Shown: positions 1-5,447, counted from the first letter of the stretch. The stretch is DNA of 6,185 bases from an uncultured Collinsella sp. (GCA_900550825.1 URTZ01000119.1:1-6185); one strand, 5' to 3'. The notes: generated from the sequence alone by a model not told the origin. A program made the numbers and translations.

Positions 1-22
1 CCCGCCAATTGTTGACGTGTGA

Positions 23-40
23 ACATTTGCTTACATTTGC
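23..40. repeat. Short tandem repeat upstream of thiD
   Basis: The 8-mer ACATTTGC occurs at 23-30 and again at 33-40, a 10-bp period or about one helical turn, in an AT-rich patch of an otherwise GC-rich window. Tandem half-sites on one face of the helix are typical of operators, but I recognise no specific regulator's site. It lies about 55 bp upstream of the thiD -10 candidate. It could equally belong to the 3' region of a gene outside the window. Confidence 0.4.
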
Positions 41-58
41 GTAAAAATTACATCTCGC

Positions 59-93
59 GCCCGGGTTCGGCATATCGCCGGCCTGGGCATCTT
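59..93 (+). terminator. GC-rich hairpin with short T run, possible terminator of the upstream gene
   Basis: Positions 59-71 pair with 77-88 to give about 12 bp (mostly G-C, two G-U) with one bulged T at 66 or 67 and the loop ATATC at 72-76. ATCTTT follows directly. Stem strength and the T-rich tail fit an intrinsic terminator for a plus-strand gene to the left of the window, but the T run is short. The alternative is an element of the thiD promoter or leader. It does not match the TPP riboswitch: no CUGAGA core and no matching 3' half. Confidence 0.4.
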
Positions 94-99
94 TATAAT
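94..99 (+). promoter_or_regulatory. Candidate -10 box of thiD
   Basis: A perfect TATAAT sits about 47 bp upstream of the thiD start codon and would give a leader of roughly 40 nt. No good -35 hexamer lies 16-18 bp upstream, because that region is the right arm of the 59-88 hairpin. The promoter call therefore rests on the -10 box alone. A TTGACG at 12-17 is too far away to pair with it. Confidence 0.4.
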
Positions 100-145
100 G
101 CTGGCTTAAAGACCCATTTGAATCCGACCAGACAAGGGAGCGAAC

Positions 146-976
146 ATGGATCGCAGCAAGGTACCTGCCGTTCTATCCATCGCAGGATCCGATTCCAGCG
201 GTGGCGCCGGCATTCAGGCCGACATTAAGACCATCACGGCGCACCGTCTGTATGCCGAGACAGCCATCACGGCCATCACCGCACAAAACACGCTCGGTGT
301 CACCGCCGTGCAAAATATCTCCCCCGATATCGTCGCTGCGCAAATTGACGCCGTCTTTGACGATATTCGCCCCAACGCAGTCAAAATCGGCATGGTTTCT
401 TCTGCAGAGATTATCGAGGTTATCGCCGACCGCCTGAGTGCCTGGAACGCACAAAATATCGTCGTCGATCCCGTCATGGTCGCCACTTCGGGCGCCCGCC
501 TCATTGCCGAAGATGCCGCTGAGGCGCTCACGCGTCGCCTGTTCCCGCTGGCGACCGTCATCACGCCCAACATCCCCGAGGCCATGGCGCTGCTCGACTA
601 CGAGGTCGATTCCGAGCGCACCCAGCAAAACGCTGCCATGCTCCTCACCCGCCGCTTTGGCTGCGCGTCCCTCGTTAAGGGCGGGCATTTTGTCAACGAG
701 GCCAACGACGTACTGGCCGAACCCGCGCCGCTCGATGATGAGGGCAACCACCTAGGCGATCCGCTCACCACGTGGTTCCGCCACAAGCGTATTGAGACCG
801 ACAACACGCACGGCACCGGCTGCACGCTCTCGTCCGCCATCGCCTGTGCGCTGGCGCAGGGCATGGATCTTGCCGACGCCATCAATGCCGGCAAGGCCTA
901 CCTGATAGGCGCTCTGGCCGCCGGCCTGAACATGGGCAAAGGCTCCGGCCCTGTCAACCACATGTGGCAGTATTAA
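146..976 (+). CDS. thiD: Hydroxymethylpyrimidine/phosphomethylpyrimidine kinase ThiD
   Basis: This cytosolic ribokinase-fold enzyme phosphorylates HMP and then HMP-phosphate with ATP to make HMP-PP, the pyrimidine half of thiamine. The 276 aa match the usual ThiD length. Visible motifs: the N-terminal substrate-binding stretch IAGSDSSGGAGIQAD (12-26), the central VDPVMVATSG (107-116), TPNIPEA (140-146), VKGGH (177-181), and the C-terminal anion hole and catalytic loop THGTGCTLSSAIA (221-233), with Cys226 at the oxyanion-hole position of bifunctional HMP kinases. The ATG at 146 follows AAGGGAG at 134-140 with 5-nt spacing. No thiE, thiM or thiC lies nearby and no TPP riboswitch is visible upstream, so it appears as a stand-alone thiamine gene that may act in salvage. 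A pyridoxal kinase role is possible within the superfamily, but the motifs favour ThiD. Confidence 0.95.
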   Translation: MDRSKVPAVLSIAGSDSSGGAGIQADIKTITAHRLYAETAITAITAQNTLGVTAVQNISPDIVAAQIDAVFDDIRPNAVKIGMVSSAEIIEVIADRLSAWNAQNIVVDPVMVATSGARLIAEDAAEALTRRLFPLATVITPNIPEAMALLDYEVDSERTQQNAAMLLTRRFGCASLVKGGHFVNEANDVLAEPAPLDDEGNHLGDPLTTWFRHKRIETDNTHGTGCTLSSAIACALAQGMDLADAINAGKAYLIGALAAGLNMGKGSGPVNHMWQY

Positions 977-985
977 GATTCGCAG

Positions 986-1030
986 CCCAAGCCACCGCAA
1001 AGGCGCCCGCCCCCTTTGCGGTGGTTTGGG
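986..1030. terminator. Long hairpin between convergent thiD and SGNH esterase genes
   Basis: CCCAAGCCACCGCAAAGG (986-1003) pairs with CCTTTGCGGTGGTTTGGG (1013-1030): 18 bp with a single G-U on the plus strand (C-A mismatch on the minus strand) and a 9-nt loop. It begins 9 bp after the thiD stop and ends 6 bp short of the esterase stop. The placement suggests a shared bidirectional transcription stop. Neither side has a real T run, so termination may need Rho, or the hairpin may act mainly as a 3'-end stabiliser. Confidence 0.6.
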
Positions 1031-1036
1031 GTCGCG

Positions 1037-1696
1037 CTACTCTCCGAGCATCTCTTGGAGCTTGGCTGCCACGGCGTGACCCAGGCTCTCATGGCTTTCG
1101 GGCATCATATGCAGATAGTCGATATCGCCCGGCTCGGCAAACTCCGCTGCATTCAAAAAGTCGCAGCCAAACTGCTCAGCCACATGCGCGTAGTACTCAC
1201 CAAAATGTTCCGAGGCTTCTACGGAATGCTCGTCAAAATCGGTCATATATACGTCGGCGATCTGCGGCTTAATCTTGATAGGCGCCATCAGCAGAATGCG
1301 CGGACAAGGCGCAGCGTCGGTCCACGGAAACGCGCGGACGGCGCGAATCAGCGCCATGGCGCCACGGGCGATATCGGAAGCTGTCACGTTAAAGACCGTC
1401 TTACAGTCGTTGGTGCCCAGCATGATCACAATGGCGTCCAGCGGCTTATGGGCCTCGAGCAGCATCGGAAGTGCGCGGATGCCGTTAAGATTGGTGTCCA
1501 GATGGCACATGTCGTCGCGTACCGTCGTGCGGCCGTTGAGGCCTTCTTCAATTACATGCCAGCCCTCGCCTAAGTCACGTTGGGCCACGCCGCACCAGCG
1601 CGCATCCTGCGCATAGCGCACCGCGGTGCCGTCGCGCATGCCCGCCGGATCGTAACCATAGGTGTTGCTGTCGCCAAAGCATAGAACGTTTTTCAT
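1037..1696 (-). CDS. SGNH/GDSL-family esterase (arylesterase/acyltransferase-like)
   Basis: A 219-aa hydrolase of the SGNH fold with no signal peptide or membrane segment, so probably cytosolic. All four family blocks are present: FGDSNT with nucleophile Ser10, EEGLNGRTT (51-58) with the block II Gly52, MLGTNDCK (92-99) with Asn96, and block V D-Y-L-H with Asp193 and His196 completing the triad. As I recall that sequence, the overall pattern (RYAQDARWCGV, VIEEGLNGRTT, LDAIVIMLGTND) resembles the Mycobacterium smegmatis arylesterase/acyltransferase MsAcT. It should therefore hydrolyse or transfer short acyl groups, but the natural substrate is unknown. The ATG at 1696 is preceded by GAGGGG about 7 nt away. 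A terminator of the neighbouring minus-strand gene ends only 19 bp upstream, so either the promoter overlaps that terminator or the gene lives on read-through. Confidence 0.9.
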   Translation of the reverse strand: MKNVLCFGDSNTYGYDPAGMRDGTAVRYAQDARWCGVAQRDLGEGWHVIEEGLNGRTTVRDDMCHLDTNLNGIRALPMLLEAHKPLDAIVIMLGTNDCKTVFNVTASDIARGAMALIRAVRAFPWTDAAPCPRILLMAPIKIKPQIADVYMTDFDEHSVEASEHFGEYYAHVAEQFGCDFLNAAEFAEPGDIDYLHMMPESHESLGHAVAAKLQEMLGE

Positions 1697-1715
1697 CGTA
1701 AGCCCCTCGCTCAGT

Positions 1716-1749
1716 AAAAAGCCGACGGAAGCAGCCTCTCCCGCCGGCT
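1716..1749 (-). terminator. Intrinsic terminator of the PARG-type gene
   Basis: On the minus strand, AGCCGGCGG (1749-1741) pairs with CCGTCGGCT (1728-1720): 9 bp, one G-U, 12-nt loop, followed by a T run (1720-1716 as A on the plus strand). It lies 26 bp beyond the stop codon of the PARG-type gene and only 19 bp before the start codon of the SGNH esterase gene. Confidence 0.75.
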
Positions 1750-1774
1750 CGACCTATCTGTCAGCACGTACCGA

Positions 1775-2896
1775 TTACAGGTACTTGCGCCAATCGTCCT
1801 CGTCCTCATCATCCTCGGTAGCAGCCTGGGTCTGCTCGGCGGCGCGAGCTGCCGCAGCGCGAGCGGCAACCTGGGCATAGGACTCCTCGTTGCGCTCGGG
1901 GAAGTTTGCCAGCACGTGCTCGAACTTGGCAAAATCCTCATCCCAGCGCGTAGAAGGCACGGCAAAGAAGACTTGCTTGACCTTAAAGTCGCCCGACGCG
2001 AGCTCCTTGCGGAAGAGCTCGGCCACGGTCTCTGCGTCAAAGCCGTTGTTGTCGCAGCCCCAAGCGCCCAGCACGAGCTTCTCGCGACCCAGCTCGTCGC
2101 AGATGGCAAGCACAAAGCGAATGCGGTCGCGCAGGGCATCCAGCAGAGCATCGTCGCTCACGCGATACTCCTGGCGGGCGCGCTTGACGTTGGGCGCGGC
2201 GGCCACGATCACGTCGGCGTATGCATGCACGTGGTTGCGGTCGAAGCGCACCGCAGGCACCACCAGCGCACGGTTTCGGTAAAGCTCGCAGTTGATGTTG
2301 CGGCGACGGTTCTCGCCGTACCATTTGCGCTGCTTATCGAGAACGTTGTACAGATACGAATCGGCGCACAGCGTGGCCTCCTGGCCCAGATAACCCTGAA
2401 TATAGCCACCGCCCGGGTTGGTGAACGAGGCAAAGGCGAGCACGGCCATGTCGCAGAACTGCGCATAGCCACGACCGTTGTCCAGGATGGCCTGCGTGGC
2501 GGAGGCATCGAGCACGGTGACCTCAGGCAGAACCGGAGCGGGCTCCTCAGCAGGCGCGGACTCAGCTTCGGCGATTTCCTCGGCAGGCTCAGGCGCTGCC
2601 TCGGTCTCGGGCGCCGTCTCGGTCTCGGCAGCCTCCGCGCCCTCGACGTCCTCGGCAACCTGTTCTTCGGCGGCCACAGCACTCTGAACCTTGGCCTTCA
2701 TCGCCGCGACAAAACCGGCAGGCATACCATCGAACTCGCACACGCCGGCAAGCGAACGCTCGATATCCTTGGCGCACGCTTCGGACACAGTTGCCACGTG
2801 ACGCTCGGCGGCCTTGGCACGGGCCTCGCGCTTGGGATTGGGCTGACCCGCTCGGTTGGACCTGCGGTTACGGTTCCTGTTGTCGACGTCTGCCAT
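1775..2896 (-). CDS. Microbial PARG-type (TIGR02452/DUF2263) macrodomain protein with altered catalytic motif
   Basis: This 373-aa cytosolic protein resembles bacterial poly(ADP-ribose) glycohydrolases, which bind ADP-ribose in a macrodomain and remove it from targets. Layout: a basic, Arg/Asn-rich N-terminus (1-35), a helical lobe (36-75), a Glu/Ala/Pro-rich acidic stretch (76-122), the core (about 123-335), an Ala/Arg helix (343-353), and an acidic tail EDDEDEDD (361-368). The signature is visible as TNPGGGYIQGYLGQEATLC (159-177), with glycines 162-164 and Gln172-Glu173. The second Glu of the usual QEE, the catalytic one, is Ala174. The later glycine-rich loop reads VLGAWGCDNNGF (275-286) instead of the usual GCGxFxN type. 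Activity is therefore doubtful; it may be a binder, or use another residue. The ATG at 2896 follows AAAGGTGACC at good spacing. It is flanked by terminators and appears monocistronic. Family assignment is firm; function is not. Confidence 0.83.
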   Translation of the reverse strand: MADVDNRNRNRRSNRAGQPNPKREARAKAAERHVATVSEACAKDIERSLAGVCEFDGMPAGFVAAMKAKVQSAVAAEEQVAEDVEGAEAAETETAPETEAAPEPAEEIAEAESAPAEEPAPVLPEVTVLDASATQAILDNGRGYAQFCDMAVLAFASFTNPGGGYIQGYLGQEATLCADSYLYNVLDKQRKWYGENRRRNINCELYRNRALVVPAVRFDRNHVHAYADVIVAAAPNVKRARQEYRVSDDALLDALRDRIRFVLAICDELGREKLVLGAWGCDNNGFDAETVAELFRKELASGDFKVKQVFFAVPSTRWDEDFAKFEHVLANFPERNEESYAQVAARAAAARAAEQTQAATEDDEDEDDWRKYL

Positions 2897-2942
2897 AAGT
2901 GGTCACCTTTCCTGTCGCTGCCGCTATCGGCTTTTCCCATCC

Positions 2943-2948
2943 ATGATA
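2943..2948 (-). promoter_or_regulatory. Candidate -10 box for the PARG-type gene
   Basis: TATCAT on the minus strand (5/6 match to TATAAT) lies about 46 bp upstream of the ATG at 2896, inside the only space between that gene and the upstream terminator. The -35 position falls in the terminator tail and has no good TTGACA match, so the call is weak. Confidence 0.3.
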
Positions 2949-2961
2949 CCCCGCCGAGTAC

Positions 2962-2990
2962 AAAAAAGACGGCCCCGAAGGACCGCCTTT
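2962..2990 (-). terminator. Intrinsic terminator of the Bax inhibitor-1 family gene (UUCG tetraloop)
   Basis: On the minus strand, AAAGGCGGTCC pairs with GGGCCGTCTTT around the tetraloop TTCG closed by C-G, an exceptionally stable loop type. The stem is 11 bp with two G-U pairs. Six T residues (2967-2962, A on the plus strand) follow. It lies about 43 bp past the stop codon at 3034. This is the clearest terminator in the window. Confidence 0.9.
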
Positions 2991-3033
2991 CGCATCGATT
3001 TACACGCACGGCAAGCACCGCCGCAATTCGCCA

Positions 3034-3729
3034 CTAGTCGCGACGGCCAAGGATGTTCAGGATGCGCAGGAACACGTTGATAATGTCCACGAACAGATTG
3101 GACGCCATGAGCACGGCGTTGGGCAGCGTAGGCGGCACCGTCGTGGCAACATAGGTGTCGTAGCCAATAAAGCCGGCGAACACCACGATTACGATCATAT
3201 CGGTGATGGTCTGCGAGACGCCCATGAACATCAGCACGATCTCAACCAGAATAGTGGCGAGCAGAATGCCAAAACCGATGCCATATACGCGCTGGAAAAA
3301 CTTGGGGAACGTCACGCCCAAGGCGCCAAAGACAAAGGTGATGGCGGCCGTGGCGATAAAGGCAGTGTTGATGGTGGGCAGGTCGTAGTTGGCAAGGCCA
3401 AACGACGCGGTCAGGCCAAAGGTGCTCGCAAAGATTACGTAGCCCACAAGGGACAGGCCCACGGACTGCTTGCTGGCGGCGGCCGACATCATGACCATGC
3501 CGACGATGGTCAAAATAAATGAGCCAAAGACCAGCGGCAAAGCGGCGCCGCTCATCATCATGCGCGCAAACGACATGGTGCTCGTAAAGTAAGCACCGAC
3601 GCCCATGGCGCAAAAGCCCAAAAAGATCAGGGCAGACATGGCAAGATTATACGCACGCGGCGACATCTCCTTGGCACGGCTTGCGCCGGTTTCGATGGGG
3701 CCGTTCTGATAGCCCTGAATATCGTTCAT
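3034..3729 (-). CDS. Bax inhibitor-1/YccA (BI-1, TMBIM) family membrane protein
   Basis: A 231-aa integral membrane protein of the BI-1 family, whose bacterial members such as Bacillus YetJ act as pH-sensitive calcium leak channels. After a hydrophilic N-terminus (1-28) there are about seven hydrophobic segments, roughly 30-49, 62-82, 91-111, 119-138, 149-170, 177-195 and 203-223. The conserved late motifs are present: FIGYDTY (187-193) with Asp191 and NLFVDIINVFLRILNILG (211-228) with Asp215. These two aspartates are 24 residues apart, the same spacing as the di-aspartyl pH sensor of YetJ (Asp171/Asp195), which supports a conserved channel mechanism. The ATG at 3729 follows AAAGGA with about 8-nt spacing. 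The gene has its own promoter-like -10 and a strong terminator, so it looks monocistronic. Confidence 0.93.
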   Translation of the reverse strand: MNDIQGYQNGPIETGASRAKEMSPRAYNLAMSALIFLGFCAMGVGAYFTSTMSFARMMMSGAALPLVFGSFILTIVGMVMMSAAASKQSVGLSLVGYVIFASTFGLTASFGLANYDLPTINTAFIATAAITFVFGALGVTFPKFFQRVYGIGFGILLATILVEIVLMFMGVSQTITDMIVIVVFAGFIGYDTYVATTVPPTLPNAVLMASNLFVDIINVFLRILNILGRRD

Positions 3730-3784
3730 AATTTCGTCCTTTCAAAAGCGCCGCGACAGCGCAGTAGCTGACAAGATTCCTGTC

Positions 3785-3790
3785 ATTGTA
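3785..3790 (-). promoter_or_regulatory. Candidate -10 box for the Bax inhibitor-1 family gene
   Basis: TACAAT on the minus strand (5/6 match) lies about 55 bp upstream of the ATG at 3729 and would give a leader near 50 nt. No clear -35 is seen. A small 5-bp inverted repeat (TGACA/TGTCA) sits just downstream at the expected transcription start and could be an operator, but it is short enough to be chance. Confidence 0.33.
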
Positions 3791-3808
3791 CCCGAATGCC
3801 GTACGTCC

Positions 3809-4147
3809 TTACCTACGGCGCTCGCCCTCAAGCGTACGATCAAAGGCCCAGACCCACCAACGCATCACGTGTGCCTGCGAGCCGTCTGCCCGCTCGCGCG
3901 TCTGGTCCTCCAGATACAACTCGGTCGCGTGCCCGCCAAAACGCACCTTATATGTTGCCGTACGGATGCCGTGGACCATCAGGCCAAACCCGGTGGTCGA
4001 GATAATTTCGTCGATCGTAAAACAACGGCCGTCGACCCAGCAGACGGTGACCGGCACGACCTGTCCGCCCGCGAGGATGCGGGCCACGACGTCCACATAC
4101 TGCTTGTGCACGCGCCGAGTTTTGCCGTCTGTCTGTCGATATTCCAT
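3809..4147 (-). CDS. Small conserved hypothetical protein
   Basis: A 112-aa protein of unknown function. It looks like a compact beta-rich domain: YVDVVARILAGGQVVPVTVC, then W-V-D-G-R-C-F-T-I-D-E, then GIRTATYKVRFGGHATELYLED, ending in an aromatic MRWWVWAF and a basic tail. I associate this layout (strand, 'W-x-D-G-R-x-F-x-I-D', strand with a 'Y-x-V-R-x-G-G' step, and a W-rich end) with small uncharacterised proteins of Firmicutes and Actinobacteria, but I can name no family with certainty. It has no signal peptide or membrane segment. Start choice is uncertain: the ATG at 4147 is next to AGGAGG but only 1 nt away; the in-frame ATG at 4168 (119 aa) has no ribosome site; the ATG at 4234 lies at the predicted promoter. 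Conservation seems to begin around the Tyr-Val-Asp after 4147, favouring the short form. Confidence 0.72.
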   Translation of the reverse strand: MEYRQTDGKTRRVHKQYVDVVARILAGGQVVPVTVCWVDGRCFTIDEIISTTGFGLMVHGIRTATYKVRFGGHATELYLEDQTRERADGSQAHVMRWWVWAFDRTLEGERRR

Positions 4148-4164
4148 GCCTCCTATTATCGAAC

Positions 4165-4180
4165 GCATGTTTGCATGTTG
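4165..4180. repeat. 8-bp tandem repeat in the leader of the hypothetical gene
   Basis: GCATGTTT (4165-4172) is followed at once by GCATGTTG (4173-4180). It lies between the predicted promoter and the start codon of the minus-strand hypothetical gene and contains the alternative start at 4168. It is short; it could be an operator or chance. Confidence 0.35.
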
Positions 4181-4237
4181 TAAAGCGAACAGACTGTGGT
4201 TTTGGAGTGTCGTAGTAATCGCACGTGTCCGCATGGC

Positions 4238-4266
4238 GTGTTAGCAAAAAGAACACCCGCGGTCAA
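4238..4266 (-). promoter_or_regulatory. Sigma70-type promoter for the hypothetical gene
   Basis: On the minus strand, TTGACC (4266-4261, 5/6 match) is followed after exactly 17 bp by TAACAC (4243-4238), preceded by TGC, giving an extended -10 (TGnTA). Transcription would start near 4231, with a leader of about 84 nt to the ATG at 4147. This is the best paired promoter in the window, although the -10 itself matches in only three of six positions. Confidence 0.5.
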
Positions 4267-4335
4267 CAGGGCAAATATTCAATTTTAGTGCCAAAAAGTT
4301 CACTTCTCCCATCAGAACTCGGTAAAGAGACCCGC

Positions 4336-4367
4336 AGGAGGTGATACGATTTATCATGTTTTTGTAA
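4336..4367 (+). promoter_or_regulatory. Strong Shine-Dalgarno plus three-codon start-stop ORF in the pit leader
   Basis: AGGAGGTGAT (4336-4345) is a near-full complement of the 16S 3' end. Downstream, ATG TTT TTG TAA (4356-4367) would encode Met-Phe-Leu, in the same frame as pit. The GGAGG-to-ATG distance is 14 nt, longer than ideal. A GTG at 4341 in the same frame would give eight codons, but it overlaps the ribosome site. TGATA/TATCA (4342-4346/4352-4356) can form a small hairpin over the ribosome site and the AUG. It could be a leader peptide or ribosome standby site for pit, or a remnant of an older start. The rest of 4267-4335 is AT-rich, with no confident pit promoter. Confidence 0.35.
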
Positions 4368-4397
4368 CGTGTCTGTAAACTTCGAGAAAGCCCATAT

Positions 4398-5447
4398 ATG
4401 GACGTAACGTTCTCAACCTTCCTCGGCCAAATTGTGTCGAACCCAGTCCTTGCCGTCACCGTGATCCTCGCGTTGGGCGCCATCTTCGTCAATGGATGGA
4501 CCGACGCGCCCAACGCCATCGCGACCTGCGTCACTACGCGTTGCATGCCCGCCCGCGCCGCCATTCTCATGAGCGCCGCATTCAACTTCCTCGGCGTGCT
4601 CATCATGACGCACTTTAACGCGAGCGTCGCCAACACCATCTCACATATCGTCGACTTTGGCGGAAACAGCACCATGGCGCTCGCCTGCCTATGCGCGGCG
4701 CTGTTCTCCATCGTCGTCTACGGCGCCACAGCATCGCGTTTTGGCATCCCCACCTCGCAAAGCCACAGCCTTATCGCCGGCCTGACCGGTGCCGCCATCG
4801 CCCTCGGCGGTGCGAGCAGCGTCAACGTCCACGAGTGGATGAAGGTCATCTACGGCCTGGCGCTCTCCATAGGCCTTGGCTTTGTCATGGGCTGGGTCCT
4901 GTGCAAGCTCGTCTCGATTCTTTTCGCCGCCGCCAACAGGCGACGTGCCAATGTCTTCTTTAAATACGCTCAGATCGCGAGCGCCGCGGCCATGAGCTTT
5001 ATGCACGGCGCGCAGGATGGACAGAAGTTCATCGGCGTGCTCTTTTTAGGCGTGGCCTTTGCCAGCGGCCAGACGAGCGTCGGCGATGCAGGCATCCCCA
5101 TCTGGATTATGCTGCTGTGCTCGGCCACTATGGGCATCGGCACCAGCGTGGGCGGCGAGCGCATCATCAAGTCCGTCGGCCAGAGCATGGTCAAGCTCGA
5201 AAAGTACCAGGGCTTCTCCGCCGACCTGGCGGGCGCCGCGAACCTGCTGCTTGCCACCCTTACCGGCATCCCCGTGTCCTCCACACACATCAAGACCTGC
5301 GCCATCATGGGCGTCGGTGCCGTCAAGCGCCTCTCGGCCATCAACTTCGGCGTCGTCAAGGACATGATGTTCACCTGGTTCTTCACCTTCCCTGCCTGCG
5401 GACTCATCAGCTTTGTCATGGCCAAGCTGTTCATGATGTTCCTCTAA
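4398..5447 (+). CDS. pit: PiT-family inorganic phosphate transporter
   Basis: A 349-aa polytopic membrane protein of the PHO4/PiT family, which imports phosphate (as metal-phosphate or with H+/Na+) at low affinity. The family's internal duplication is visible. The first half has NGWTDAPNAIATCV (32-45) and GIPTSQSHSL (116-125); the second has MHGAQDGQKFIG (202-213) and GIPVSSTHIKT (290-300). The conserved acidic and Ser/Thr/His residues of both repeats are intact. Hydrophobic segments run throughout, with a hydrophilic loop at about 179-190 (NRRRANVFFKY) between the halves. The length is at the compact end for bacterial PiT. The ATG at 4398 has only a weak GAGAAAG site; an in-frame stop at 4365 excludes longer forms. 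The DUF47 gene follows 67 bp downstream on the same strand, a usual partner. A sulfate-permease PHO4 variant is possible but less likely given that partner. Confidence 0.94.
   Translation: MDVTFSTFLGQIVSNPVLAVTVILALGAIFVNGWTDAPNAIATCVTTRCMPARAAILMSAAFNFLGVLIMTHFNASVANTISHIVDFGGNSTMALACLCAALFSIVVYGATASRFGIPTSQSHSLIAGLTGAAIALGGASSVNVHEWMKVIYGLALSIGLGFVMGWVLCKLVSILFAAANRRRANVFFKYAQIASAAAMSFMHGAQDGQKFIGVLFLGVAFASGQTSVGDAGIPIWIMLLCSATMGIGTSVGGERIIKSVGQSMVKLEKYQGFSADLAGAANLLLATLTGIPVSSTHIKTCAIMGVGAVKRLSAINFGVVKDMMFTWFFTFPACGLISFVMAKLFMMFL

Noticed and set aside
59..145. TPP riboswitch before thiD
   Set aside because: The conserved CUGAGA core and the matching 3' half of the thi box are absent by eye.
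173..751. A 192-codon open frame on the minus strand inside thiD
   Set aside because: Antisense shadow of thiD; Asp/Gly-rich with no family motif and no convincing ribosome site.
1037..2896. A two-gene ADP-ribose pathway of esterase plus macrodomain protein (for example O-acetyl-ADP-ribose turnover)
   Set aside because: Attractive chemically, but a terminator separates the genes and nothing in either sequence shows a shared substrate.
1916..3037. A 373-codon open frame on the plus strand opposite the PARG-type gene
   Set aside because: It is antisense to a clear family member, has low-complexity Leu/Gly/Arg composition without recognisable motifs, and arises from the GC-rich codon bias of the real gene.
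3798..3819. Inverted repeat GCCGTA/TACGGC over the stop codon of the hypothetical gene as a terminator
   Set aside because: Only 6 bp with a 10-nt loop and no T run; not enough to call.
4356..4397. pit starting at 4356 with the strong ribosome site
   Set aside because: An in-frame TAA at 4365-4367 interrupts it, and the family's N-terminus fits the ATG at 4398.
4241..4711. A 156-codon minus-strand frame overlapping the start of pit
   Set aside because: It covers conserved pit codons and the predicted promoter of the hypothetical gene, and shows no recognisable domain.
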